From positions 1-64,000 of the forward strand of contig CAYUZU010000015.1 in NCBI GenBank assembly GCA_964448675.1: DNA of 64,000 nucleotides, read 5' to 3'. The notes beneath the pieces were generated by a model. The model did not search any database. It saw only the letters and a program-made list of their open reading frames with translations, and had not been told where the DNA came from. Source of the stretch: CAYUZU01 sp964448675 (GTDB taxonomy: Bacteria > Planctomycetota > Phycisphaerae > UBA1845 > Fen-1342). The position numbers were made by a program, and so were the translations under genes. The first letter of the stretch is position 1, and each line of letters starts with the position of its first letter. Below, in pieces: positions 1-9,055 of this stretch.

Positions 1-198
1 CCGCCTCCACCCGAATCCCGAACTTCAACCTACCGATGAATAATCCGGGTTAGCGGACTGCGGCGCCCCGGCGACGGTGCCAAGCTAGCGCCGCCCGCCG
101 ACGCCCGCGCCGCCAGCGCGACGTGCCCGGGCCCGGGCATTGCTCGGGCCCGCTTGCTCGCGGGCCGGAGCGGGGCCGGAATTGGCGCTTTTTTGCCC
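1..198. other. Left-edge intergenic stretch with a GC-rich hairpin
   Basis: No gene is supported here. The first 60 bases could hold the last codons of a gene entering from the left, because all three forward frames stop soon, but nothing identifies it. A perfect 7-bp stem (GGCCCGC / GCGGGCC, bases 147-153 and 160-166) with a 6-base loop is followed 23 bases later by a T run at 190-195. It may be the terminator of the gene to the left, though the T run is not adjacent to the stem. Confidence 0.3.
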
Positions 199-227
199 TT
201 GGCAGGGATTCGACAACGACTTATACT
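199..227 (+). promoter_or_regulatory. Sigma70-type promoter of the rpsP operon
   Basis: TTGGCA (199-204) and TATACT (222-227) are separated by 17 bases, close to the vegetative consensus. Transcription would start near 234, giving a leader of about 84 bases before rpsP. Confidence 0.75.
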
Positions 228-317
228 ACAGGGCTCCGTGTCGCAGCGTTGCGGCGTGGTAAGGTTTGTGCGCCGGGGTCGGCCCGGCCTGTCGGGTGAG
301 AGCCTGCGGAGTGCCTG

Positions 318-572
318 ATGGCGGTCAAACTCAGACTGAAACGTATGGGGCGTACGCACCGGTCGTTCTTTCGACTCAGCGCGATGGACAGCCGGAGCCC
401 GCGTGACGGCCGCGTACTCGAGGAGTTGGGCCTGTACGACCCGAACCACAAGGATCGGGATCAGCAGGTCAAGCTGAACAAAGAGCGAATCGAGTACTGG
501 CTGGGTGTCGGCGCCGTGCCGACGGAAACCGTGGCCAGCCTGTTGAAGAAGAACGGGATCGCCGCTCGGTGA
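318..572 (+). CDS. rpsP: 30S ribosomal protein S16
   Basis: This is a small-subunit ribosomal protein that helps assemble the 30S body by binding 16S rRNA. The 84-residue product starts MAVKLRLKRMGRTHRSFFR and continues with the conserved S16 pattern (RDGRVLEELGLYDP, then LNKERIEYWLGVGAVPTETV). Length is normal for the family. It is the first gene of a ribosomal/tRNA-modification operon with trmD, rplS and yraN downstream. In most bacteria rimM lies between rpsP and trmD; here only 30 bases separate the two genes and rimM is absent. The upstream promoter at 199-227 fits this gene. Confidence 0.97.
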   Translation: MAVKLRLKRMGRTHRSFFRLSAMDSRSPRDGRVLEELGLYDPNHKDRDQQVKLNKERIEYWLGVGAVPTETVASLLKKNGIAAR

Positions 573-602
573 AGCGCTACCGACCCATAACCGGATGTGA
601 CG

Positions 603-1388
603 ATGCGTATCGACGTGCTAACGTTGTTCCCCGAGGTCTTGCAGCCGTACTTTGCGGCGAGCATCCTCGGGCGCGCGCAGGCCGCCGGCGTCGTTGAAAT
701 CCACACCCACCAGCTTCGCGACTTTTCCACAGATCCTCATAGCAAAGTAGACGATCGGCCGTTCGGCGGCGGTCCGGGCATGATTCTGTCGTGTCAGCCC
801 ATTATGGACGCTGTCGAGGCGATCGAAGCCCTGGACACGCGCACGGCCCTGCGGATCTTGCTGACCCCGCAGGGCCGCTCGTTTAGCCAGGCGGCGGCAC
901 GTCGCCTGGCAACGCACGAGCGGGTGCTGTTGATCTGCGGCCATTACGAAGGCTACGACGAACGCATCGTCGAACTGCTCCAGCCTGAGGAAATCAGCCT
1001 GGGCGACTTCGTCATGACCGGCGGTGAGGTGGCGGCCCTGGCAATCGTGGACGCGGTTGTGCGGCTCGTGCCCGGCGCTTTGGGCAATGACGAGGGCACC
1101 GCCGACGAATCGTTCCAGAACGGTCGTCTCGAGTATCCGCAGTACACGCGCCCGCGCAATTACCGTGGGCTTGAAGTGCCCGACGTCCTGCTGTCCGGCA
1201 ATCATGGCCAGGTGGCGGCGTGGCGTCGGGAACAATCCGAGCAGCGCACACATCGGCGGCGTCCTGATCTTCTCGAAGATCGCGCCGCCGACGGTCTATA
1301 TACACGAAGTTTTCAGTCTTCCCCTGGCACGGGCTCGTGGACGAACGACGTCTCGGGCGCCCCCGCCAAGGCTGCATGTTTTCGCTAG
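603..1388 (+). CDS. trmD: tRNA (guanine-N1)-methyltransferase TrmD
   Basis: TrmD methylates G37 of tRNAs, next to the anticodon, using S-adenosylmethionine, and so prevents +1 frameshifting. The protein begins MRIDVLTLFPEVLQPYF and carries the trefoil-knot SAM site motifs LLICGHYEGYDERIVE and GDFVMTGGEVAALAIVDAV, plus LEYPQYTRPR. An in-frame GTG lies two codons upstream at 597, but the family's usual N-terminus starts at the ATG at 603. After the normal C-terminal RRPDLL motif the frame runs about 35 residues further than usual, a low-complexity tail of unknown value. It sits between rpsP and rplS in the usual operon order. Confidence 0.95.
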   Translation: MRIDVLTLFPEVLQPYFAASILGRAQAAGVVEIHTHQLRDFSTDPHSKVDDRPFGGGPGMILSCQPIMDAVEAIEALDTRTALRILLTPQGRSFSQAAARRLATHERVLLICGHYEGYDERIVELLQPEEISLGDFVMTGGEVAALAIVDAVVRLVPGALGNDEGTADESFQNGRLEYPQYTRPRNYRGLEVPDVLLSGNHGQVAAWRREQSEQRTHRRRPDLLEDRAADGLYTRSFQSSPGTGSWTNDVSGAPAKAACFR

Positions 1389-1403
1389 AAAGAGAGGCGC
1401 TCG

Positions 1404-1892
1404 ATGAGAAACCCGTTGCTTGACATCGTTGAGAAGAAGTACCAGCGTAGCGAAGAGCTGGATTTCCAGGTCGGCGACACGGTGGTTGTCACGCTGCGGA
1501 TCGTGGAAGGTTCCAAGGAGCGCCTCCAGGATTTCGAAGGCACCGTCATTGCCCGTCGCGGCCAGGGGCTGGACGAGATGTTCACTGTTCGCCGGCTCGT
1601 CGGCAACCAGGGCGTGGAGCGGACATTCCCGATCCACTCGCCGCGAATCGTCTCGATCCGCACTGTGCGCAGCGGCAAGGTCCGGCGCTGCAAGCTCTAC
1701 TTCCTGCGGGATCGCGTCGGCAAGGCCCGCCGGCTGCGTGAGAAGCGCATCTCGGCCGAGGCCCGTCGCGCCGCCGCCGAGGCCCGCGCCGCCAAGGCCA
1801 AGGCAATGCAGGAGGCCCAGGAGGCCGTCGCCGCCGCCAAGACCGCCGAGCAGGAACCGACCAACACGGAAATGGCCGGCACACCAAGCTAG
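1404..1892 (+). CDS. rplS: 50S ribosomal protein L19, with long charged C-terminal tail
   Basis: L19 lies at the interface of the ribosomal subunits. The first ~115 residues match the family: FQVGDTVVVTLRIVEGSKER, FEGTVIARRGQGLDEMFTVR and RVGKARRLREKR. The ORF then continues for about 45 residues rich in Ala, Glu, Lys and Arg. Typical L19 proteins end near residue 115-120, so this tail is an extension, probably helical. Its start follows an AGAGAGG ribosome binding site. Its stop codon overlaps the GTG of yraN by one base, which suggests translational coupling. Confidence 0.95.
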   Translation: MRNPLLDIVEKKYQRSEELDFQVGDTVVVTLRIVEGSKERLQDFEGTVIARRGQGLDEMFTVRRLVGNQGVERTFPIHSPRIVSIRTVRSGKVRRCKLYFLRDRVGKARRLREKRISAEARRAAAEARAAKAKAMQEAQEAVAAAKTAEQEPTNTEMAGTPS

Positions 1893-2269
1893 TGGCCGGC
1901 GCCGACGATCCGCGGCAGTCGCTCGGGCTGGCGGGCGAGCGACACGCGGAGAAGCACCTCAAACGCAAGCGCTACAAGACGATCGCGCGCCGCTACCGCA
2001 CGCCGGTGGGCGAGCTCGATCTCGTCATGGGGCACGGCGCGACCATCGTGTTCATCGAGGTGAAGACGCGCCGTGACTGCGAGCTGGCTGACCCGCAGGA
2101 CGCGGTCGGCCCGACCAAGCAGCGCCACCTCACGAAGGCTGCCCGCTGGTTTCTGCAGGCGAAGCGGCTCGACGACCGGCCCTGCCGCTTCGATGTCGTC
2201 GCGATCACCCTCCCGGCCACGGGACCGCCGCAGATCGAGCACATCGAAGACGCTTTCGACGCACGCTGA
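1892..2269 (+). CDS. yraN: YraN/UPF0102 family nuclease-like protein
   Basis: The 125-residue product has the restriction-endonuclease-like fold of the UPF0102 family: LGLAGERHAEKHLKRKRYK, then GELDLVMGHGATIVFIEVKT. The acidic D and the ExK of IEVK are the PD-(D/E)xK-type residues. The family's cellular role is poorly defined; a link to recombination or Holliday junction processing has been proposed. It uses a GTG start overlapping the rplS stop. In many bacteria rnhB lies between rplS and yraN; here it does not. Confidence 0.88.
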   Translation: MAGADDPRQSLGLAGERHAEKHLKRKRYKTIARRYRTPVGELDLVMGHGATIVFIEVKTRRDCELADPQDAVGPTKQRHLTKAARWFLQAKRLDDRPCRFDVVAITLPATGPPQIEHIEDAFDAR

Positions 2270-2331
2270 CCGGATAGCCGGGTCACAACGTCCGATATAC
2301 CCGGTCCGGTCATCGCCGCCCAGGCTTTCGC

Positions 2332-2361
2332 TTGCCGTGCGGGGTCGCGGGTGGGTAGGAT
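2332..2361 (+). promoter_or_regulatory. Candidate promoter for the secreted protease gene
   Basis: TTGCCG (2332-2337) and TAGGAT (2356-2361) are 18 bases apart. A start near 2368 would leave a leader of about 165 bases before the ATG at 2533. The -35 and -10 each deviate from consensus at two positions, so this is a moderate call. Confidence 0.45.
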
Positions 2362-2532
2362 GGTAAGCGGATGGGCCGTCCCCCGGCGGGCGGCGGACAC
2401 CACAACGGAGGTGGAAAGCGGCGGCGGGACCCGCCCTCCTCACACCGTCAGCAATTCGGACCGTATGCGCGGCCCTCGGAGCCGCGAAGATTCAACCGGA
2501 TCGCCTCGATCCAGCGCTGGGAGACAGACAAC

Positions 2533-5500
2533 ATGGACACACGCCGCAGCCGCTATGGCCTGCTCTCGATCGTATTGTTGACCGTCATCGCCGTCTTCGT
2601 CGCGTTCCCCACGAGCGCCGCCGACCAGTCCGCCGCCAGCGCGACCGCCAGTGCGGCGCCGACGCCGATCGGTGCCGACGCCAAGCTGCACCCGGTCCTG
2701 GTCGAGCGGGTCAAGTCGGAGGGCGAGACCAAGGCGTGGGTGTTCTTCGCGGACAAGGGCTTCGCTACGCCCGATGCCCTGCAGGCGGCGATCGCGGACG
2801 TCGCAGCCAGCTACGACCGCCGCGCCGTCGAGCGGCGTCGCCTGCGTGGCCTGAACGCCCGCCGCGGCCAGCCGTTGTTCGACGTGCGCGACGTCCCGGT
2901 CCACGAGGATTACATCGCGGCAGTGACCGCGACCGGTGCGCGGCTTCACGTGCGCAGCTCGTGGCTCAACGCGATCAGCGTGTACGCCGACGAGGCGCAG
3001 CTGGACGAGATCGCGGCGCTGCCTTTCGTCGATCGGCTCGAAGCGGTGCGTCGCTCGCGGCGAATCGACGTGATGAACGTGCAGGACATCGGCGCCGGCC
3101 CCTTCGCCCCGGAAGCGGACGCCCGCGGCATCAATTACGGCGCTGCCGAGGAGCAGCTCGAACAGATCAACCTGATCGAACTGCATGATGCGGGCTACAC
3201 CGGCAACGGCGTGGTGATCGGCATTCTCGACACCGGCTTCAAACGCAGCCATGCCGCCTTCAACCACGCGCTGCATCCGCTCAACGTGATCGCCGAGTAC
3301 GACTTCGTCGACGGGGACGGCAACGCCGACGTCGACCCGGGCGATCCGTCCAGCCAGCATAACCACGGGACGATGATCCTCGGCGTCCTGGGGGCCTACG
3401 CGCCCGGCTCCCTGGTGGGCGGGGCCTACAACGCGTCCTTCGTCCTGTGCAAGACCGAGGACACCACCGGCGAGTACCCCGCGGAAGAGGACAATTACGT
3501 CGCGGGCCTGCAGTTCATCGAAGCCAACGGCTGTGACATGTCGACCGCGTCACTGGGCTACATCGACTGGTACACCCAGGCCGACCTCGACGGCCAGACC
3601 GCGGTCACCACGATCGCCGTCAACATCCTGACCAGCCAGGGCGTGCATCACTGCAACGCCGCCGGCAACGAATATCACGACTCGAACCCGAACACGTCCT
3701 CACTGATCGCGCCCGCGGACGCTTTCCAGGTGATCACGTGCGGAGCGGTCAACAGTTCCGGCGACATCGCGGTCTTCAGCTCCGAAGGCCCTACCGCCGA
3801 CGGCCGCGTCAAACCGGAGGTCCTGGCCCGCGGCGTCAGCACGCACACGGTGTCGCCGTACTCCGATTCGAGCTACACCACGGCCGATGGCACCTCGCTG
3901 TCGACGCCGGTGGTGGCCTGCGCCGTGGCCTGCCTGATCGACGCGCGGCCGCACTGGACTGTCGACCAGATGCGCCAGCACCTGTTCGAGACCGCCGACT
4001 ACTTCGTGCAACACGAAACGCACGACCCGCTGTACGTCCGCGGCTACGGCATCATCGACGCCTTCGCAGCGTACGACACGTGCAGCGACGCGGGCATCGT
4101 GATGCTGGATCGCACCGAGTACGCCTGCGAGAGCACGGCCCAGGTGCTGGTCAACGACTGCGGCCTCAACACCGATGACCTGGCGATCGAGACGGTCGCG
4201 GTCACCATCGTGAGCGACGCGGAGCTCGCGGGGGAGACGCTCGTACTGACGGAGTCCGCCCCCGACTCGGCCGAGTTCCTCGGCACGATCGATCTCAGCA
4301 CGACCGACGCCGCCGGCACGCTGCTGGTAGCCCATGGCAACGTGGTGACGGTGACGTACATCGACGCGGACGACGGCGAGGGGAACTACGACGTGGTCGT
4401 GACGGAAACCGCCGTCGTCGACTGCCTGCCGCCGGTGATCGGCAACATCCAGGCCGCCGACGTCCAGCCGCGCAGTGCCCTGATCGCATTCGATGCGGAC
4501 GAGCCGGTGCGCGGCACGGTGCACTACGGCACGAGCTGCGACGCCCTCGATGAGACGGCCGACGGCACCGGTTACTCGACCACGCCAAGTGTCGGCCTCA
4601 GCGGCCTGCAGGACAACACCCTCTACTACTACGCCGTCAGCGCCGAAGACGAAGCGGGCAATGCGGTCTACGACGACAACGGCGGCGCGTGCTACAGCTT
4701 CCAGACGCCGGAAGTGCCGGACTTCTTCACGGAGATCTTCGAAGGCAGCGGCAACGACCTGGCCTGGACGACGCTGGAGTTCCGGCCCAACGGCTCGAAC
4801 GACTTCTATGGCGGCTGCACGGCGGCGGAGATCGACAGCTTCCCGACCGACCCCGCCGGCGGCACCCCGCTGAGCCTGTCGGACGACGACAACGAGGCCA
4901 TCACGCTGACCGGCGGGGCGACCGTATCGCTCTACGGCACGACGTATGGCACCGTCTACGTCGGCAGCAACGGCTACGTCACCTTCGCGGGCGGCGAGAC
5001 GGGCTACACCGAGTCACTCGAGAATCACTTCTCGGTGCCACGCGTCTCGATGCTCTATGACGACCTGAACCCGAGCTCGGGTGGCACGATCAGCTACAAG
5101 CAGCTGGCCGATCGCCTGGTGGTGACCTACGAGAACGTGCCGGAGTATTCCAACACCGGCGCCAACAGCTTCCAGATCGAGCTCTTCTTCGACGGCGCGA
5201 TCACGATCAACTACCTCGATCTCACGGCCAGCGACGGCCTCGCGGGCCTGTCGGCGGGCAACGGGCTCGACCCCGAGTTCTTCATGTCCGACCTGTCCAA
5301 CCTGGGCGTGTGCCAGCCCGAGCCGCCGGTCGCCTACGGCGACATGGTCGAGGTCGGCACGGCAACCGCGGTCGAGATCGAACTGCAGGCCGGCGATGAT
5401 GGCCTGCCCGATCCGCCGGCGGCGCTCAGCTACACCGTCGAGTCGCTGCCGGTCCACGGGCTGCTGTTCAGCGCGGCTGGCAGCGCGATCACGTCCGCGC

Positions 5501-6381
5501 CGCACACGCTGGCCGACAACACGGTCACGTACATTTCCGATGCGTACTACGTCGGCAGCGACGCGTTCACCTTCAGTGCCCACGACGGTGGCGAACCGCC
5601 GCTGGGTGGCGCATCGAACGTCGCGACGGTCGGCATTGACGTGGTGGGCGGCCAGGCTCGGCTGCACAACTTCAGCATGGACAGCGATCCCGGCTGGAGC
5701 ACCGAGGGCGACTGGGAATACGGCGTGCCGCAGGGCCTGGGCAGCCACGGCGGCGACCCCCAGGGCGGCCATACCGGCAGCGCGGTCTACGGCACCAACC
5801 TCGCCGGCGACTATCCCAACAACATGGACCGCTACTACCTGACGACCACGGCCATCGACTGCTCGCACGGCGTGGACATCGAGCTGCGCTTCGCCCGCTG
5901 GCTGGCGCTGCAGGGGGCGGCCTTTGACGGCGCATCGCTCGAGGTATCCAACAACGGCGTGGACTGGACCATGCTGTGGGAGCACGACGGTGGCTGGATC
6001 GTGCCTGCCGGCTGGAACTGGCACACGTTCGACATCTCGGCCGTGGCGGACGAGCAGCCGACCGTGTACCTGCGCTGGGGCATGGGCCCCACCGACGCCA
6101 TGATCACCTACCCTGGCTGGAACATCGACGATGTCGAGCTGTGGGGGATCGCACTGGCACCAGGTTGCACCGGCGACGCCAACTGCGACGGCGCCGTGAA
6201 CTGGCGCGACATCGACTTCTTCGTTGCCGGCATGAATGACGACGTCATGGCGTGGCGGCAGATGTTCCTGCCGCAACTGGCGGATTGCCCGTTCAGCAAC
6301 CTCGACGCCAACGGTGACGGCGGTGTGAACTGGCGCGACATCGACGTGTTCGTGAGTCTGCAGAACACGACCTGCCCGTAG
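2533..6381 (+). CDS. Secreted subtilisin-like (S8) serine protease with C-terminal dockerin-like tag
   Basis: The reading frame opens at 2371, but the ATG at 2533 gives a standard signal peptide (MDTRRSRYGLLSIVLLTVIA..., cleaved near TSAA) behind GGGAGA, so 1282 residues are expected. The S8 triad is visible: Asp233 in GILDTG, His278 in NHGTMI, Ser455 in GTSLSTP, with the oxyanion Asn379 in AAGNE. After the protease come an FN3-like domain (PRSALIAFDADEPVRGTVHY), a nidogen-like beta domain (VYVGSNGYVTFAGG), a cadherin/Ig-like domain (YYVGSDAFTFSAHDGG) and a jellyroll-like domain (DWEYGVPQGLG). The last ~70 residues hold two NCDG/NGDG-VNWRDID repeats resembling calcium-binding dockerin EF-hands. 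It probably degrades proteins outside the cytoplasm. Substrate is unknown. Confidence 0.85.
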   Translation: MDTRRSRYGLLSIVLLTVIAVFVAFPTSAADQSAASATASAAPTPIGADAKLHPVLVERVKSEGETKAWVFFADKGFATPDALQAAIADVAASYDRRAVERRRLRGLNARRGQPLFDVRDVPVHEDYIAAVTATGARLHVRSSWLNAISVYADEAQLDEIAALPFVDRLEAVRRSRRIDVMNVQDIGAGPFAPEADARGINYGAAEEQLEQINLIELHDAGYTGNGVVIGILDTGFKRSHAAFNHALHPLNVIAEYDFVDGDGNADVDPGDPSSQHNHGTMILGVLGAYAPGSLVGGAYNASFVLCKTEDTTGEYPAEEDNYVAGLQFIEANGCDMSTASLGYIDWYTQADLDGQTAVTTIAVNILTSQGVHHCNAAGNEYHDSNPNTSSLIAPADAFQVITCGAVNSSGDIAVFSSEGPTADGRVKPEVLARGVSTHTVSPYSDSSYTTADGTSLSTPVVACAVACLIDARPHWTVDQMRQHLFETADYFVQHETHDPLYVRGYGIIDAFAAYDTCSDAGIVMLDRTEYACESTAQVLVNDCGLNTDDLAIETVAVTIVSDAELAGETLVLTESAPDSAEFLGTIDLSTTDAAGTLLVAHGNVVTVTYIDADDGEGNYDVVVTETAVVDCLPPVIGNIQAADVQPRSALIAFDADEPVRGTVHYGTSCDALDETADGTGYSTTPSVGLSGLQDNTLYYYAVSAEDEAGNAVYDDNGGACYSFQTPEVPDFFTEIFEGSGNDLAWTTLEFRPNGSNDFYGGCTAAEIDSFPTDPAGGTPLSLSDDDNEAITLTGGATVSLYGTTYGTVYVGSNGYVTFAGGETGYTESLENHFSVPRVSMLYDDLNPSSGGTISYKQLADRLVVTYENVPEYSNTGANSFQIELFFDGAITINYLDLTASDGLAGLSAGNGLDPEFFMSDLSNLGVCQPEPPVAYGDMVEVGTATAVEIELQAGDDGLPDPPAALSYTVESLPVHGLLFSAAGSAITSAPHTLADNTVTYISDAYYVGSDAFTFSAHDGGEPPLGGASNVATVGIDVVGGQARLHNFSMDSDPGWSTEGDWEYGVPQGLGSHGGDPQGGHTGSAVYGTNLAGDYPNNMDRYYLTTTAIDCSHGVDIELRFARWLALQGAAFDGASLEVSNNGVDWTMLWEHDGGWIVPAGWNWHTFDISAVADEQPTVYLRWGMGPTDAMITYPGWNIDDVELWGIALAPGCTGDANCDGAVNWRDIDFFVAGMNDDVMAWRQMFLPQLADCPFSNLDANGDGGVNWRDIDVFVSLQNTTCP

Positions 6382-6593
6382 GCGGGCGCCGGCGCCGCGC
6401 GCCGGGATTCGGGCACAACCGTGTGAAGACAAGCGGTGGGCCGCAGCCTGTGCTGCGGACCGCTTTGCGCAAGGTTGCGGCTGCGCTCACACAGATCTAA
6501 CCGGATCCCGGCATCCTCCGGTCGGTCGCCGCGTGCAGAGCCGCTTCTGTGCGCGAGGGAGCACCGACCGCGACCCCGCTGGAGGGACGAACG

Positions 6594-9026
6594 ATGGACC
6601 GCCCGCACGTCACGCTGCTGCTCGCTGCCCTGTTCTCGGCTGCGATCGCCACGGCCGAGGACTTCACTGTCGTCGCTCTACCCGACACGCAGCATTACTC
6701 CGAAGACTACCCCGGGATCTACACGGCCCAGACCCAATGGTGCGTCGACCAGTACGCCGCCGCACCGTGGAATGTGGTCTTCGTCACGCACCTGGGCGAC
6801 ATTGTCGACAACAGCGAGCATCTCTGGGAGTGGGACAACGCCGAAACGGCCATGCGTCTGCTGGACAACGGCGGTGTGCCCTATGGCACGTGTGTCGGCA
6901 ACCACGACCTGCGCTATCCCGGTGGCTACTACGATCCGACGGGGACGAACTACCTGTCGAAGTTCGACCCGGTGTTCTACGCGGGGCACTCGTGGTACGG
7001 CGGCGCGTCGCCCAGCGGCCTGAGCAACTACCAGCTGTTGACCGTGGGCCAGCGAACGTACCTGTTTCTGCACCTGCTGGTCGAGACGCCGGCGGCCGAG
7101 CTGGCCTGGGCGCAGCAGGTGCTCAACGAGCACCGCGACAAGCCGACGATGGTGAGCACGCACCGGTACCTCTACGACTGGCGCGTGCTGGGCCAGGGGC
7201 GGTACGGTGATTTCCAGTACACGTTCGAGCCGCTGTATCGGCATGACGGCATTCGGGCGAATGACTTCTTCAACAACTTCGTCGCGGTCAACCGCCAGAT
7301 CTACATGGTGATCTGCGGTCACTGCGACGGGCAGTATCGCCAGATCAGCACGAATGCCGCCGGGCGCAACGTGCACGAGATCCTCGTCGACTATCAGACG
7401 TCCTGGGACAGCGGCGGGTCGGGGTATCTGCGGCTGATGACGTTTCGGCCGGAACTGAACCAGATCGAGACCCGCAGCTACTCGCCGTGGCTGGACGACT
7501 GGAACCCGGGCGGGGACGACACGTTCACGCTGGCCGTCGATTTCGACGACTACGCCGCGGCCCACCCCACGATTCGTTTTCAGAACGGCCAGGGCGGCTA
7601 CAGCGGAACCAAGGACACGTGGGTCGGTGAACACGACCCCGACACGGCCCACGGGCAGTCGACCATCGTCGTGGTGGACGACGACACCGAGAACAGCTGG
7701 TTCGGCGACGACGTCGGGCAGGGCCTGTTCCGTTTCGACAGCATCACGCAACCGGCTGTGTACGAGGGCGACCCCGCGCCGACGCGCGTGCCGGTGGGCG
7801 CGACGGTGCTCAGCGCCACGATCTCGCTCAACCTCGCGGACGACACCGACGCGTGGGACCCGGATTTCTACTGTCACCGCATGACGCGCGACTGGAGCGA
7901 AGGGTCGACCTGGAACGCGCTGGGCGACGGCCTGTCACCGGGGGCTGATTGTGATTCGGTGCCGTTCGCGGTCTTCCAGGGCGACAACAACCCCGACAAC
8001 GATTATCACCGGTCGTTCGACGCGCGCGACGTCGTGCAGCTGTGGGTGGACAACCCGGGGACGAACTACGGCTTCTGCGTGCTGCCCGAGCGGGACAAGG
8101 CCGCGGCGCCGCATGCGGCGGACCCCGACGGCGACGCGCGGTTCTACGACGACGGGATCGAGGTGCGGTCGTCGGAAGAAGGGGACACTCCGTTGCGGCC
8201 CGCCCTGGATATCGCGTTCACCTACGACGTGCTCAACCGGCCACCGACGATCGAGGCCGGCTTCTGTGCCTCCGCGGCGCCGATCGAATGCGTCACGGAC
8301 CTGACCGTGAACGAGGGCCGCGAGATTCGACTCAGCGTGACGGCGACCGATCCGAACCCGCTTGACCCGCTCGTCCTGTCGATCAACGAGGTCGACCGGG
8401 CCTACGCCACGGGCGGCGGCGAGCTCGCGTGCTGGGAATTGATGGTCGACGATGGCACGTACGCCTATGACGCCGTGCTCCGCGACGATGAGGATGCGGT
8501 CGCGGCCGGCAGCGTACTCGTGACGGTGCTGAATGTCGCGCCGACGATCGACGAGTTGACGCCCGACCTGGAGGTTGCCCCGGGCGAGACCTTCACGTTC
8601 AGTGCGCTGGCCAGCGACCCCGGGGTCGACGACCTGCTGCTGTACACCTGGGACCTCGACGACGACGACGCGTACGACGACTTCGTCGGCGATACCGGGA
8701 CCTGGTCGTTCACGGTGCCGGGGTTACACGCGGTTCGCGTGATGGTGCTCGATGATGATGGCGGCGCGGCCACCGCGGGCTTCACCGTCAACGTGCGCGT
8801 GCCGGGCGCGTGTAGCGGCGACAGCAACTGCGATGGTGCCGTGAACTGGCGTGATATCGACTACTTCGTCGCGGCCCAGAATGACAACACGAGTGCGTGG
8901 GAGGCGATGTTCGCCCCCGACCTGCCCACCTGCCCATTCGGCAACAACGACGTCGACGGCAGCGGCAGTGTCAACTGGCGCGACATCGACCCGTTCGTGA
9001 GTGCGCAGAACACCACCTGCCCTTAG
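6594..9026 (+). CDS. Secreted calcineurin-like metallophosphoesterase with DNRLRE-like, PKD-like and dockerin-like domains
   Basis: Start ATG 6594 follows GGAGGGACGAACG and gives a signal peptide ending at ATAEDF; 810 residues. The catalytic domain (about residues 20-310) has the dimetal motifs LPDTQHY, THLGDIVDN, VGNHD, STHRY and ICGHCDG. Next is a beta-rich DNRLRE-like module (from TKDTWVGEHD, with VGATVLSATISL), then two Ig/PKD-like domains; the second contains LLYTWDLDDDDAYDD. The C-terminus repeats the dockerin-like pair of the preceding protease almost residue for residue (NCDGAVNWRDIDYFV ... GSVNWRDIDPFVSAQNTTCP). The 212-base gap before it has a GC hairpin (about 6437-6460). The substrate, a phosphoester, cannot be inferred. 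Confidence 0.85.
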   Translation: MDRPHVTLLLAALFSAAIATAEDFTVVALPDTQHYSEDYPGIYTAQTQWCVDQYAAAPWNVVFVTHLGDIVDNSEHLWEWDNAETAMRLLDNGGVPYGTCVGNHDLRYPGGYYDPTGTNYLSKFDPVFYAGHSWYGGASPSGLSNYQLLTVGQRTYLFLHLLVETPAAELAWAQQVLNEHRDKPTMVSTHRYLYDWRVLGQGRYGDFQYTFEPLYRHDGIRANDFFNNFVAVNRQIYMVICGHCDGQYRQISTNAAGRNVHEILVDYQTSWDSGGSGYLRLMTFRPELNQIETRSYSPWLDDWNPGGDDTFTLAVDFDDYAAAHPTIRFQNGQGGYSGTKDTWVGEHDPDTAHGQSTIVVVDDDTENSWFGDDVGQGLFRFDSITQPAVYEGDPAPTRVPVGATVLSATISLNLADDTDAWDPDFYCHRMTRDWSEGSTWNALGDGLSPGADCDSVPFAVFQGDNNPDNDYHRSFDARDVVQLWVDNPGTNYGFCVLPERDKAAAPHAADPDGDARFYDDGIEVRSSEEGDTPLRPALDIAFTYDVLNRPPTIEAGFCASAAPIECVTDLTVNEGREIRLSVTATDPNPLDPLVLSINEVDRAYATGGGELACWELMVDDGTYAYDAVLRDDEDAVAAGSVLVTVLNVAPTIDELTPDLEVAPGETFTFSALASDPGVDDLLLYTWDLDDDDAYDDFVGDTGTWSFTVPGLHAVRVMVLDDDGGAATAGFTVNVRVPGACSGDSNCDGAVNWRDIDYFVAAQNDNTSAWEAMFAPDLPTCPFGNNDVDGSGSVNWRDIDPFVSAQNTTCP

Positions 9027-9055
9027 CCGGGATCCGGGTGCAGCGGGCCGGCGGC

